NCBI RefSeq assembly: GCF_028769735.1
Contig: NC_088177.1
Coordinates: forward strand, 25,142,099 to 25,206,098
Source: Zonotrichia leucophrys gambelii
Lineage: Eukaryota; Chordata; Aves; Passeriformes; Passerellidae
Direction of reading: 5' to 3'
DNA: 64,000 nucleotides
Below the pieces are notes generated by a model that was not told the DNA's origin, searched no databases, and was given only the letters and a program-made list of their open reading frames with translations. Below, one piece after another: positions 1 through 12,695 of this stretch. The position numbers were made by a program, and so were the translations under genes. Every line of letters starts with the position of its first letter. Position 1 is the stretch's first letter.

Positions 1-1057
1 TGTCAATAAGAGTTATCTTAGCAACAGTAATAAACATTTTCTCACATATTACTGCAATACTGCGGTCACTGCTGGCACCATCCAATTTGCCGTATGAGAT
101 TACTTATTTACAATTACAGTAATACTTCCAGTGACATTGGAAAGCACATATTTTAGTAAACTAGTCAATACACTATGGAAACAATGAAAGCACATAGAAC
201 TGCTTCACTCTTCTCCCCAGTTTGCTTCTGTTCTACTGTTCTCTTAGTTAATTAACCAACTACAGAAACAAAACAAACAAGGAAAAAGTTTTTCAGAACA
301 ATGTGCCTTTGAAATTCACAATCATCCAGTGCAGACACAGCTACCAATGAATTCAGTAAGAGTTCTGGCTGAACAGCAACTGCAAGACTTTGATGTCCAG
401 GCATTCCAACTGTGTGATTACAGAGCATCAGAATCCCTGTTACTCTAAGCAAACTCCAGTGCTGCATGCCAGATTTACCTGAGGTGTTTCTGAGACTTTA
501 CTAATACCACAGGTTTTCATCAGCTATTCCCCTGGCATACATTCCCATCACAGGACTACCACTTATTTCTGTCTCAGCTTCACAGACCAAGCACAGGTGT
601 GCACCTACATCAGGCCCACGGGCTGCCAGTGCAGACACAGAGCTGCTGCACCTCTCAGCAGTTTGCAGCTCTGCAGGTCTGGCTTGTGCCAGGGTGCCTG
701 GAAACCACACACTATCAGTGATGTGCTGCTGACACACCTTTGCCCCTGGCAGCACAAAGCACTGGCAAAAGCAATCGATAATACATTTACAGGAGAAGAA
801 TGAGGCTTAAGTCCAATGACTGGCTTGTAATCTTTCAACAGAACAGTGGTAGAGTCTTACATCCTACTGTATGCCCTGTTACCATAGATTCACTACACAC
901 TGTGTTTGTAGAGCAAGCAGCACTTTAGTCCTGCCTTGCCCCATGACTGACTGTAAACATTCCACTGATTCTGCTCTCATGAATCTCCTACAGACAATCA
1001 CAGTCTAACCCCCAAGTTTATCTACATAAAATACATAATCCTATGAAGCTGTCTTAC
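1..1057 (-). other. RAPGEF4: RAPGEF4 intron 2, 5' part
   Basis: This sequence lies downstream of exon 2 on the minus strand and runs off the window. It has short chance open frames on both strands around 500-840. The region 580-760 is richer in CA, CTG and GC-type words than its surroundings. I see no exon, repeat family or RNA gene in it. Confidence 0.8.
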
Positions 1058-1200
1058 ATGTGATTCCTTTTTCCAGATTTTCATAATATCCACAGAGACA
1101 TATCTGCTGGAGAAGGTTTGGATGAAATTTCTCAAAAGCTTTCACTTCTTTCAGTCGTGCGAATATTATATCTACATCTTCACTAGAACGTTCCAAAGGC
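1058..1200 (-). CDS. RAPGEF4: RAPGEF4 (EPAC2A) coding exon 2, start of cAMP-binding domain A
   Basis: This internal exon is 143 nt on the minus strand. It has a pyrimidine-rich acceptor (TTTTGTTTTCATGCAG|G) and a consensus donor (ACAT|GTAAGA). With the two bases carried over from exon 1 it reads R, then [20 protein letters not shown], followed by residues including KFHPNLLQQ and [11 protein letters not shown], and leaves one base for the next exon. Residues 22-69 of the protein form the lead-in and first helices and strands of the N-terminal, low-affinity cyclic-nucleotide-binding domain (CNB-A) that separates EPAC2A from EPAC1 and from the shorter EPAC2 isoforms. Both splice sites, the phase and the reading frame agree with exon 1. 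The following exon, which should open with a Phe-Arg-Gln-Gly-Asp stretch, is not in the 1057 bases to the left. Confidence 0.95.
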
Positions 1201-1734
1201 CTGCATGAAAACAAAACACAAGGGCTTAATCAGAGAAAGATCTCCACCTGCATGCACTGAACTTAAAAATGTTTGCATTAAATATCACACCATAATATAA
1301 ACAAATTAAAATGCATTTTACAACTACATAATAAACTCCTTCCAAGACATCCTAACAACTGCCCTTTAACAACTTGAACATGACTCTTATAATTTCAACA
1401 CAGGCAGTATCCAGAAGCCCACACAGCACCAAAGTCTCAATGCAGCATCACTGTACAAGTATATATGATGATACAGTTCTAATCCTAAAGATCTTAGAAT
1501 AATTTATAGCTTTAGGTTTGTAAGGAAACATAACCAGATATCCAAACACACAAGAGGTCCGTGGAATCAGTGCCCAAAACAAATGTTCTCTATGTGTCTA
1601 AATGGGAAGCATTAGATTCCAACAGTAACTCCTACATCCAAGCGTCTCTTCTGCATTTTACTGACTATACACTGACTTTCCTCTTCTCACTTTCAAGGAA
1701 GAAGGAAATCTTTAATACGTATATTGTCTGCCAT

Positions 1735-1781
1735 GAAGTGTCTGTTGGACAAATTAAGTGTCTTAGTGTTGGACAAATTAA
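1735..1781. repeat. Imperfect 24 bp tandem duplication in intron 1
   Basis: The words AAGTGTCT and TGTTGGACAAATTAA occur twice, with the second copy offset by 24 bases (TGTTGGACAAATTAA at 1743-1757 and 1767-1781). It lies about 540 bp upstream of the exon 2 acceptor. Confidence 0.75.
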
Positions 1782-3381
1782 ATACGCAAGCAAGAATCTT
1801 AATTTTTCATCAGTAACACTCATGAGTTTTAATTCCAATATTTAAAATATTTTAAACCTTTGACAGCAACACCTTTTAAAAAAAGCAAGATTTCAAGGAA
1901 AATAAAATTGCAGAATGCTCTACCACAAAGTAGCATGTAGACCAGCAGTTCAGCAGGATCAGCATACTACTACATATTTATGAAAATAAAGTGAATTAGC
2001 TCTGTAACACACTTTAAATGTGATTATCAAATATTATGAAGCCAAACACTAGCTGACAGCATTAGAAAAAAAAATTATAACAGACTAAATGCAAACCACT
2101 AAGGACAGAAAGAAACAGAATTTTCCTAGGACATCATACTCAATCAGATGAAGAAATTATTCATGTATAAAGACATAACAGAACAAGAGATAACTGCTAG
2201 TAATCACTAAACTTATTACTCACTCAAATGTTGCTAGTTAATTTTTCTGACAAAAATGTCCTTTCCACCAGTGGATGGGCTTATAATGAAGAGAAGTCAG
2301 GTAGCTACAATGAGCAAAGACTAAGTTCACAAATACATATCTTTATTCACCTTATTGTTATATTAACAGTGTAAGCACTCCCTCCAACAAGATTTTTTAA
2401 AGATTCCTCTTTGAAATCAAAGACTTTAAGGAATCCAAATCTTTGTCTCAGTGAAGAAACCCAGATCTTACTTGCACTGAATCTCAGTATCTCATCTTTC
2501 TTATTAAATTATGTCAAGGAGGGATTAAATCTCTATTCTTGTTTATACTCCAATTTACCCTTATTAACCACAGATGAGAATAATAATTCTCTGGTGTATG
2601 CACTTGCTTCTACATCACAGTGACATTCTCTTACCACTTCAAACTACAATCAACTACAATAGCTCTCTTTTGAAATATTTCATGTAAGATTTTCACCCAT
2701 TTCTTTTTTTCTTGACTGTGCACTAGCTGACAAGTATTAAAAAGCATTAACTCTCTTGTCAAAATCCTTTTAAGAAGATTAGGAGGTGCAGCTTGCAAGC
2801 AGATTTACAATCTACTTATACAAGATCCCTGCCCAAACTACACTAACTCTTGAAACACTAACTACCTTAATTTACAGACTCTCAAAAAATCCAGCAAAAC
2901 CCAACAACTCAAAAAGGTGAGATCATTCTCAGAAAATCATCCAGTTCAAGATTCAGCTGTTTGGTTAAGATAATTAATTCTTATTCATAAAAATTAACAA
3001 GGATTCAACTTGTCTGACAACAAGATGCCTTTAGATTTTTTTCAGAGGTCCTGGGAAATGCCCTCAGTGTTAAGGAGTAAGGAATTACCTACAGGTTTCC
3101 CAAGCTGAGGTGGCCCTTATCCTTAGGAGAACATGAAATTCTGCCTGTGTACAATTTCAGACTGCAGTGTAATAGTAGTGTTAGTAGCACTCAAACTCAT
3201 TTCTACTAAGTGTTCATAATCTATAGCAATGAATCTGGTTTCAAAAGCCAAGTATTAGTTACTGAGAAAAATGTACCATGGCAGCATTAACTGCTTTTCC
3301 ACAGGACTGCAAAACTCAGGCAAAGTTTGACCATTTTCTACAAAGCATCTTTTAATAAAATTATCATCATGGTAACTTACA

Positions 3382-3423
3382 ATTATCATTAACTTGACAT
3401 TAATTATCATTAACTTAACATTA
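3382..3423. repeat. 21 bp tandem duplication in intron 1
   Basis: Two adjacent copies of an AT-rich 21-mer (ATTATCATTAACTT core) differing at one base (G/A). A small local duplication in intronic DNA. Confidence 0.85.
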
Positions 3424-4777
3424 ATCTATTTATGATGCCAAATTTTGTTTTCTTTTTTCTAAGTACAAGCTCCCTAACCTGGAACATAAACAGTCTGGAC
3501 AGAACAACATAAATTTATTTCTTCATCATAGCCATCTTACTGTAAACTTGTTTTTGTAAAGCATAATTTGGAGTAATACTTAAACAGCTAGTGTTATAAT
3601 ATAGTCCTTAGACAATTAATGACTCAATCTATTAATAGAAAAGTACTACTGCTGGCAGATGGAGAATTATTCAAGCTTTATTTTCACTGCAATCACACTT
3701 TAAAAAGTCAATGGTATTAATCCAAAAAGGAACCATTCCCCAGAACACAAATATATGCTACAAAAGTCAATCCCAAGGAATATCCCTACACTCCCAATAT
3801 GGCTCCAAGAGCCCCTGGAAAGACCTTTCCAGATACCTCATCAGATTACCTATAGACAGCTCTCTGTGATCACCACTGTTGTTCAATCTCACCGAGCTTG
3901 GCCCTCCTCTGCTGAACTCCCGCTGCTGATTTATTTCTGTTCTGCTCTGTTATATTGATGCTGATGCTACTGAAGTATCCCTTCACTGCTGATGCTGCAG
4001 AGTTACAATCTCATATCCATGAGCAAACAAAGTCAAAAAATGCATTTCAGTGGGTCTTCAGCTACCACTTCATTTTCTGCTAAAGCAGAAAATTGTCCTG
4101 TACCCATTTCTGAAATCTCAAGACCAATGTATGGAATTAAGATCACAGGTTAATCTAAAAGTAAGAACAAATATATTAAATCAATTAAGATTCTCCAGCT
4201 CTCATTTGATAGATGTATGAGCTGGAGTAAAAGCATTTTAAGGCAAGTGAAGCACCTCCTCCCTAGACCTCCCCACTCAAAATAAATTTTAAGTCAAACT
4301 GTGCTGACATCTCATTTCACTGCAGCCAAAGCCAAGGGGGCACTTTAAAAGTTGCAAAGCAAAGCCACCAAATAAATTATTAGGAAAGGATGAAAAGCAA
4401 GAGTAATTTATTTTCCACCCTACAAGCCTTTCTGCTTTGACCCCAAAATGCCTTCTTATTTATATTACTAATTTGCCTCTTCAGAGCATAGTAAGTTATT
4501 AGCTGGCAGTAATGTTTTCACACAAGACATAATCTATCTTCTGCTTCTTCAATACAACATCCCAGCATACATATACAAGTGATAGCATCAATGCTAGTTA
4601 CATATTTCTAATCAAGTATGTCAATAAGAGATTGATTTTACCCCTCCTTATTTGGATGTGAAGATTTCAGGAGCATATTTTATAGAGACAAAACAGTTTT
4701 CTTGACAATGTCTGCTTGACTAGCTATGAAAGGCAATTATAAAGAAAATCTGCCCCAAGTCTATCCTCATAAGGCCG

Positions 4778-5384
4778 TTAAGCTCAACATGAGCGCTGGC
4801 AGCCCTGAAAGCCAGCCACATCCTGGGCAGGATCAAAAGCAGCATGGCCAGCAGGTCCAGGGAGACAATTCTCCCCTTCTGCTCTGCTCTCATCAGACCC
4901 CATGTGGAGCCCTGCACTCAGCTCTGCAACCCCCAACATAATAAGGACATGAACCTGCTGGAGCAAGTCCAGAAGAGAAGCATGAAGGTGACGAGAGGGC
5001 TGGAGCTCCTCTCCTATGAACAGGCTGAAAGAGAAGAGAAGGCTCCAAGGAGATTTTAGAGCACCTTCCAGTACCTAATGGGGCCCACAAGAAAGATGGA
5101 GAAGGACAAGACATGTAGTGACAGGTCAATGGGCAATGGCTTTAAACTGCAAAAGGATAGGCTGAAATTGGATATTAGGAATACATTTCAAATTCTGAGG
5201 GTGCTGAGGCACAGGAACAGTTTGCCCAGAGACACTATGGACGCTCCATCCCTGGCAGTGTTCAAGGCCAGGTTGGCTAGGGCTGAGCAACCTGGTCCAG
5301 TGGAAGCTGCCCCTGCCCATGGCAAGAGGGGCTGGAATGAGACAATCTAAGGTCCCCTCCAACCCAAGCCATTCTATAATTCTT
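4778..5384 (+). mobile_element. CR1 LINE, 3' fragment
   Basis: A 5'-truncated chicken-repeat-1 non-LTR retrotransposon, about 600 bp, lying in RAPGEF4 intron 1 antisense to the gene. The sequence follows the CR1 3' region. First comes the C-terminal end of the reverse transcriptase frame, visible as plus-strand residues such as ETILPFCSALIRPH and GLELLSYEQA at 4844-5050. Then comes the 3' untranslated part with phrases such as CCATCCCTGGCAGTGTTCAA. It ends in the CR1-type terminus CATTCTATAATTCTT. The frame is broken and about 25 bp seem to be missing near 5030 relative to the family pattern, so it is a dead copy. It is the best preserved element in the window. Confidence 0.93.
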
Positions 5385-6787
5385 CTTGAATTTTTAAATG
5401 TAAACTACTCAAGTTCAAAGTTCAAATACAGACAGAGGATAACTGTTACAATTCTTCACATACACAACCTGGGCAAAGTATTTCTGCTCACATGTAATAT
5501 ACATAGCTCTATAAAAGAACCTATTTTGATTATTTTTAAGATTAAGTATTTGAATGTTTATGTAGGATGTTATGAAAGACTTGTTAACCTAAAAGAAAGA
5601 AACAAGTTGGAGTTTTTTTTATTTGCTTTTGTTAACTTAATCTAGCTATAAACTATTACTTTCTGTTACCATATGTCCTTTTCTTTAGGTTCTTTCTCAT
5701 AGTGGGTTTGACATTTGAGAAAAAAACCCGAACAGATGTGGTTTTACCTTCTTTGACAAGATGCCTCTAGCAGTTTAAAATGTTTATTTCTATTAAATGT
5801 GTTCAAAAACCTGAATCGTGCTCCAACTGAATGAAAGCATTGAATTCCCTTCCCTTGATCTTTTTAACTTTTTAAAACAGCAGTATTTCAATTCAAACAG
5901 CAATGAACAGCTCACGAAAGATGAGCAGATGGATCTATTTCTTCCACTGTTGAGACTGTAGAAAACAGCTAAAACACTAGAACAGACAAATAAAACGAGT
6001 TCATCGCTGGGTTAAAACCAAAGCATCAATGCAAAGATGCAGAGGCAAACTCTATGAGCTGGAAAGTACCAGTAACCCCTACCATGGGCTATTTAATGAA
6101 TTTAACAGTACTTTAAAATATATTCAGCTGTGAAACATGAGCAAGTAGACAGCACCAAGGAATGTCAATTAAAACCAGATAATTTCTCTATGCTCCCTGT
6201 ACTTTTCTTCTGTCCTTTCCTGACATGCAGAAAAACAATGCTGTAGGATGCAGAAAAATACCAGCACCAACAGACCATCTTCCCTTAGCAAGAGCAGGAC
6301 AATACTGCAACTCTCTCCTCCACACAATGCTGTAAGCTGTTTGACTTTTCTTTCCTCTTTGAGAAAGGAAAGTTTAAGAGTAGAATACCAGTGATCTATC
6401 CAAGCATTTTAGACCTGTAGTAAGCCACTTAAATGCTAACAATAAATGAAGTTACTTTTCATCTGAAGTACTTTCCACATAAGGGTTTACTTCAATGGCA
6501 ACAGAAGATAATTAACTCCCACCAAGAGTACTTTTCACTTTTTACAACGGTATTACCAAATCTGTTTTCAACACTCACAATTCAGATCCTCTTTCCCTTG
6601 TCATGGGAAAAGCCTCATCATGAGGCTTTTAAACAATAATCACATTACTATTCTTTTCTCTTGACTGTCATTTTAAGAGATTTTGGGATTCCAATTCTCA
6701 TTTCCTCTGACAAAGAGGAAAAAGAATTTTAGTTAAAAACTGTTTCCTAGAATTCTTACACACCTAAATAATTCTAGAGTTTAGATT

Positions 6788-6803
6788 AAAAAAAAAAAAA
6801 AAA
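6788..6803 (+). repeat. 16-base A run in intron 1
   Basis: A homopolymer of 16 A. No retrotransposed sequence ending in it is recognisable upstream, so it is listed as simple repeat only. Confidence 0.9.
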
Positions 6804-9800
6804 GGCAACACAAAATTGCCTGTGCTTAGTTTTCAGTTAATCACTACTGTCACCTACACTCAGAATCCCTGGGACAATCTCTCAGGTCCTGTACAAAAGG
6901 TACAAGAAACACTGTAGATAATCCTGCTCTACGCAGGTACCGAATGGCCAGCCAGTTAAATGCAGACTGACTGGCTGCCAGCTGCAGGCAGACAGAATTT
7001 GTTGGAGTGGAGTTCTGTCTTCTTTAGTGAGGACAAAAGGAAGGCAAATATAGGGGACCCTCCTTTACCTATCTCATTATCATATTTATCAATTAAATAA
7101 TTTTGATCAATACACTGAAAAATTATTGGAGAGTTAAACAGAGCAACCAAGTGTGCTCATTTCTTTACATACCCTCATATTTCAATTATACATCCTTCCA
7201 AAAGATCAATTCTTAGATCTGTATATACAGTGGAATGGCAAAAGATGTATTTATTAACTGGTTGTATTCATAAAGATTTCTCTCAAGTTAAAAAGACACT
7301 ACCTGAACAATATAGATCTAGTAGCAATTAGACTCTTTTCCACCTTCATTTGCTGTCTACAAAGACAGAATAATTCAAGAGAAATCAAAATACAGAATTA
7401 CATTCCTTACTTTGCGAGAATCTTTATGTATTAGAGATGCTTTGTAATCAAGATGTGACTAAATCTTATTGAATTAAACCTCCAAATTTCATAAACATAA
7501 ACTGGAGCTCAGGGCAGTTAAAATTCCATTTGATAGAAGTAAATCCAGATGAAATTACATTAACCAGCACTGCAGCTTCATAATAAACACTGAAAGCACT
7601 TTAATATGAAGACAGACTCTGAGATACACTGCAAATGAAATCTGTAATTGAACAATATGCAAGTGATGATTTCCCTCAATTCAAACTCTGGCCACCACTA
7701 TTCACCAACACCACCATGCCAAATGCACCTTTACTGATTTAGGATCTGCATTGTAACAGCTAGTGGAAATTTAAAATTTACAGCAATAATGAAATAAGTT
7801 TTACAGATTTACATTTGCATGCATTTTAACATCTGACAAATTCAAAGATGAAAGGGAAAGTCAGTTCAGGAAACATTCATGGATATTGATAAAGCAGCAG
7901 AAATAGAAACTGATCATGCCAAATACAGAGCAGAAAATACAGCACAAAGGAAATATCATTAGAATGATGAGCTTTGTTAAATGCAGCAAATTGTAAGATG
8001 CAGACAAAAACAGATGTCATGCTAGATAAGAAAAATACTTGTAATTGGAAAATATCTGGTGAACACCTGACTTTGAGGGCACAATTTCAATTAGCTGGTT
8101 TGCTGTTTTTTTAATTCCTTTTGCTGGAATATAGAGTTTTGTTATAAAAGAAATTTAATCTGCTCAGAGTATAGGATTTTAGAGATCACATCCTAATAAC
8201 ATGTCAGAAAGAACTCAGGCAACGAGAGCTTAAACATGTTTCCAGTATCATCTGGTGAAAGAGAAAACCTATAGGTGCACATGTAGCATACCAATCATGC
8301 AGCCGCTTCCCCAGACTACCAACTAAATTTGAATGTATCATGTCCTAACTGTCCAATGTGCACATACTGCCTTGATCTGCTGGCTATGGCAATGCTTACA
8401 CACACTGTGTGTAACTTACTGCAATCACATGTAACAAATGGAAGCCGATACTGCAAATGTGTAAACCAGAGAGCAAAAATAAAACAGCTTGCTTAAAATA
8501 CAACTCCAGCTCTCAGTAGGATTTAATTCACAGATTTGATGAAATGCACAGACCTACAAACAATTATTTTGGTTTTTCTAAGAAAACATGGAAAGGAAAA
8601 GGCTTTTTTATTATTCATCAAAGACTGCACCTTTGCACTGAACTAGAAAATGAGGCGCATGATGTGGAAAGATAACTCTGTTATTCACCACTCTCAGAAG
8701 ACTGCACCCTCACAGGAGTGCTGGAAAGCACTTGGGCTGTGTCTGTACAGCTCTGAGTTTCCACATCCACTGCAGTGCCTTCTGCTGCTATATCCCCACA
8801 CAGACTCGATCCGAGCACATACCAGCTTAGTCACACAGCACACAGAGAGAAAACACCAAGCACACAAGCCAACCGGAACTGCAGTGCATGTCCATGATTT
8901 TGTTCAGATGAAAAATCATGAAAATGGGGATATTCCTATGGATTTGTTACAAATAAAAAGCAAGGGAGGAATTTATATAGAAGACAGTGTAAGTTTCACC
9001 AATTGCACAAAAATATATTTTAAAATAAAATAGCGTCATAATGCAACTGTATTCATAATATTGCCTGATTATAAATTTATATCCCGTTATCTTTGACATA
9101 ACTAAAGGTTATAGAGGATGACAAGCATTTTCTCTATTTCTTCTACAACAATTCTCTCAGAATATCAATTCTTTATTCTAGCCTATTGTATGTTCACAAG
9201 GGATCCCTTGTTTACTCTAAGCAAACAAAGCTTGCATCTCAAATACATGTTACACTGAACTAAAAACCAAATCCTGATTCAAATATGTTGCTGTTATGTA
9301 GCTTCAATCTGAATTTACATTCAAATCTGTGGGAGGAACAGGTCTGAGATACTACCCAGTATGTACTATTTCAGATTTTTTAAACATAAATTATGCAAGA
9401 CTAACAAGGACAACAAGGTTATAAAGACTCAGTATGTACCAGAAGTCCTTGAAAAGCCCATTCCTATTTAAATAATCTAGAAGTCATTAGGCAAAGATCA
9501 TAACATTCTTAGCCCAACAGGCCAGTGAAGTTACATGCTTTGCCCTGTGATCCACTCCTCCAGTCTGTTAAGGCACTGAAGGCTACATTTAATTCAGAGA
9601 GAAACACCAGCAGCCATAGCCAGGTATGAAATCCTGGGATCTCTAGCAGTTGTGCATGCTGTACATCCCTAATAGCTTACATCTGAATCCAATTAAAACT
9701 ACTAAGTGAATTCATAAATGGGACCAGATTTAGAGAAATAATAGTTACATAAAAAATACTTTGTCTACCATTCAGTAAAGGCACCATCAACATGTAAATT

Positions 9801-12223
9801 TCCGGTTCAGATGGCTTTTGGTGTAAAAGAACACATGAGAATAGAGAAGATATTCTTCCTAAGTTAACTGTACACACATGCATAAATCAGTGATCCTTTT
9901 TAAATTATGTGCAGAGCAGACACACAGAAAAGTGCTAAGATTAGAGGGGTACTTCTGCTGCCTAAGAAATCAGTGTAAGGCAACTATTACTTCAAATGTA
10001 AAAGGACTGGTTTCCTCGAGAGAAAAATTATGTCCAGGTATAACCAGGATGTACAGTTGCTCACTGCTGATCTCTCCTGCAAAAATTAAATATTCTTGAA
10101 AGAGCACAGTGTTCTGAAATTTTCCTTACCTTTGCACTTGTAACTTTATATATAAATACTGTCCCATGTATTTGATTTTTAAGTGTGGATCTTTGACTTG
10201 TGGCCAGTAACTACACACGGAAGATGCATGGACAAAGCACTGGTTGTCCCTGCCCACAGTACCCTACATAGTAATAACATTTCTCCTGTAACATTTTGGC
10301 AGTTCTTCATTTTTATGTGCTCTAATTTTAAATGCTAGTAGTTCCTCTTTGACACATGATTTGGGGAAAAACCTGAAGAACAAAAAAAACACGTTAATTT
10401 CTATACATGATGTATTTTGCTATTTCCATTTTGATTTTTTTTCCCACATAATTATATTGCATAATCCATATTTTAATTTATTTTAATTGTCTTTGTTGAG
10501 GGTCACTTAACTTTCTAAAGCATACCAGTTTTAGAACTGTTTTCCTCCTGAAAATTTATTAATTGACTTGAACATATTAAAACTCTATTTATTACTTAGT
10601 AAAAACACATGGTACTCTATAGAGAATTTACTCATTAAATGATCCCATATTCACAGAATTCACACTTGGGATAGAAAATACTATACAATTTTTAAAAGGT
10701 TTAAAATACATAGACATTGATAATAATTCAAATTACTGCACTGGTAAGATTATCTATAGAAAATAAATACACTTTAGAAACACAAGTGTGTAAGTTAATT
10801 AAAAACACTTTATCTATGTTTTTAGGTGGAAAAACAGGATAAAATGCATACGTGTACTACCTATAATCACAAAGCAGAGCATAGCAGAGATGAGGAAAAA
10901 ACCTACAATTGTTCATGTTATGGGTTTCTCCTCCATATAGGCTGCCTTCTGGGAAAGGGTAAGGCATAATTCTTAAGAGCACTTGGAACTGATTCTTTCC
11001 ACTCCATAAATTGGTGCTATTAGCTTACTCCAAGTAACAAAAAGTGAAAGTTTCACCTCAATAGCTCTAATGAAATTTGTGTTACAGAAAGGGTCAGCTT
11101 ATTTATTATGACAGAGAGATTTCTATGTTAAATGCCACATGTATGTTTACTAAACACATTGTCTACTCCCCAAGGCTACGTACTTCATTAAGCCCTGAAT
11201 GTGAGTTCACAGTTTGAATCTCAGAGTATATTGCAAGTAGGAAAACAGAAACAAAAGGATCACCAATCTAAAAGTACTGGGACTCATCCTCTCCTTCACA
11301 TCCGCTCAACGTCAGTTTACAGAGAGGCCTCACTTTGGCTCTTAGCTAGATTACCATCAACAGTTCTGTTTGTATTTAATTTATGAGTGCTTTCAACGTT
11401 TATAAACATTATTTGATCTCTAAGAGGTCACATGTTACAGAGGAGGATCAGTCTGCAGCAGGTGTCTAGAGTGTCTAACCCAGAAGTTCCATTAACTTAC
11501 AGTTTGCTACCTGGATTGTTAAGGAAAACCTAATAGTAAGTGCAGTCCTACAAGACTAAGAGTTACCTGAAAAGGGGAGAAACGATGAGAAGGGGAAGGT
11601 CCCCTCTATGTGCACAAAGGGTTCTCTCCACAGCACAGCCCCAAATGATGCCACCTGTCAAAAGCTGGCTCAGGATGCTCAGCTAACTGCCACGCACCAC
11701 GTAAGGGAATTCTCTCTGAGAGCTTTCTTTTGAGCTCCACAGGGTATCTGTGGTCTACATTTTTGTTAACTAAACTCCTAGACCACAGGAGACACAGTGA
11801 GTGTTCAGCCATTAAATGACTTCTGAACTAATCCAAGAATCAAAGCTATGAATACAGCAAAGGGCGTTCAAACCACCCGCCACGCTACTCGACATTGCGA
11901 GACTCTGCGCTGCAGCACCCGAGAGAAAGCACTGCAGAGAATTTTTAACGTTACTTTTTTAATAACAATAATTTGCCCGTATTTTTGGCAGCGCGCACAC
12001 CAGCTCTGAGCACACGTCAGCCAGCCGTGCCTGCCGCCCGCGCGGTGCCGCCGCCCGCCTGCACCTGACCCACAGCCCGGGGACAGCCGCGGGCCCCGGG
12101 CCGCCGCAGCGGGGACCAGAGGGACTCGTCCTTTCCCGTCCGCCCTGCGACGATGCTGGGCGGGGGCTGTGCGGCCGCTGCGGGAGCGGGCGCGGTGTGC
12201 GGAGCGGAGGGGAGGCAGCGGCT

Positions 12224-12258
12224 GGGGCGCCGTGGGGGCAGGTGAGGGCGGACGAGGG
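12224..12258 (+). other. G-quadruplex-forming sequence in the CpG island
   Basis: Four G runs (GGGG at 12224-12227, GGGGG at 12234-12238, GGG at 12246-12248, GGG at 12256-12258) with loops of 6-7 bases on the plus strand. This is the template strand for RAPGEF4. It satisfies the usual G3+N1-7 pattern. Confidence 0.55.
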
Positions 12259-12547
12259 CAGGACGCAGCGGGTCTGCCATGGCCGATACGGCGGGGGGTC
12301 CCCGGCTGGCAGCCCCAGGCCCTCTCCCCGCCCCGGAGCTCCCCCTCCTCCACCACGTGCAGTATCTTCCCGGCGGGGAGCAGAATTCCCTGTGGGGACT
12401 GCCTGTCCCCTCCGCTGCCCGGAGTATTTCTAGTTCTCATCCTTGCCCGCCGCCCTGGCTTCCCCCAGGCGTTTTCCTTCCCACCTGCACGCTCCTTATG
12501 TAAGGCAGGATCTGATGGAGAGCGGGGATGGGGGGGTGTCAGCGCAG

Positions 12548-12580
12548 ACACACACACACATACACATACATACATACACA
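12548..12580. repeat. (AC)n/(ACAT)n microsatellite at the start of intron 1
   Basis: An imperfect run of CA and CATA units about 50 bp inside intron 1. On the transcribed strand it reads as TG/TATG repeats downstream of the exon 1 donor. UG-rich tracts near splice sites are known binding sites for CELF and TDP-43 type proteins. Any effect here is inference. Confidence 0.8.
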
Positions 12581-12630
12581 TGCAGCCACACAGCATCCCT
12601 CCGCAGCGGCTCCTGGGAAGATGCCGATAC

Positions 12631-12695
12631 CTTTTATCCAGGCACGCGATCCACTCGCCGGAGGACGAGGAATGGGAGGCGTGAGCGGCGACCAT
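12631..12695 (-). CDS. RAPGEF4: RAPGEF4 (EPAC2A) coding exon 1
   Basis: This is the first coding exon of EPAC2, a cytosolic and membrane-recruited exchange factor that loads GTP onto Rap1/Rap2 when cAMP binds. The family is known for roles in insulin secretion and synaptic function. Read on the minus strand, the exon gives 21 codons beginning MVAAHASHSSSSGEW and ending CLDK, plus two bases (AG). This is the characteristic N-terminus of the long EPAC2A isoform. The start is well defined. The context is AACATGG, with A at -3 and G at +4, and an in-frame TGA lies four codons upstream at 12708-12710. The donor follows directly (AG|GTATCG), an acceptable but non-optimal GT site. The two leftover bases join the first base of exon 2 to make an Arg codon, so the phase fits. 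The long open frame continuing to 11868 is intron read-through. Identification is from recalled family sequence, not a search. Confidence 0.95.

Larger units (their letters stand above)
1201..12630 (-). other. RAPGEF4: RAPGEF4 intron 1
   Basis: This intron of about 11.4 kb lies between coding exons 1 and 2. Its 5' part (about 11870-12630) lies in the CpG island. The rest is AT-rich, with one CR1 LINE fragment in antisense orientation to the gene and a few short tandem duplications. No additional exon with convincing splice sites and coding frame was seen. Open frames inside it, including one of 127 codons at 8650-9033 on the plus strand, resemble no family I know and have no supporting signals. 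A regulatory role for the first intron is possible but cannot be read from the sequence alone. Confidence 0.9.

Noticed and set aside
8650..9033. 127-codon plus-strand open frame in intron 1
   Set aside because: No family resemblance, no splice or promoter signals, and ordinary AT-rich composition around it.
11868..12630. Open frame continuing past RAPGEF4 exon 1 for about 250 more codons
   Set aside because: Only the first 21 codons belong to the gene. A splice donor follows at 12630 and exon 2 joins in phase; the rest is intron in the CpG island.
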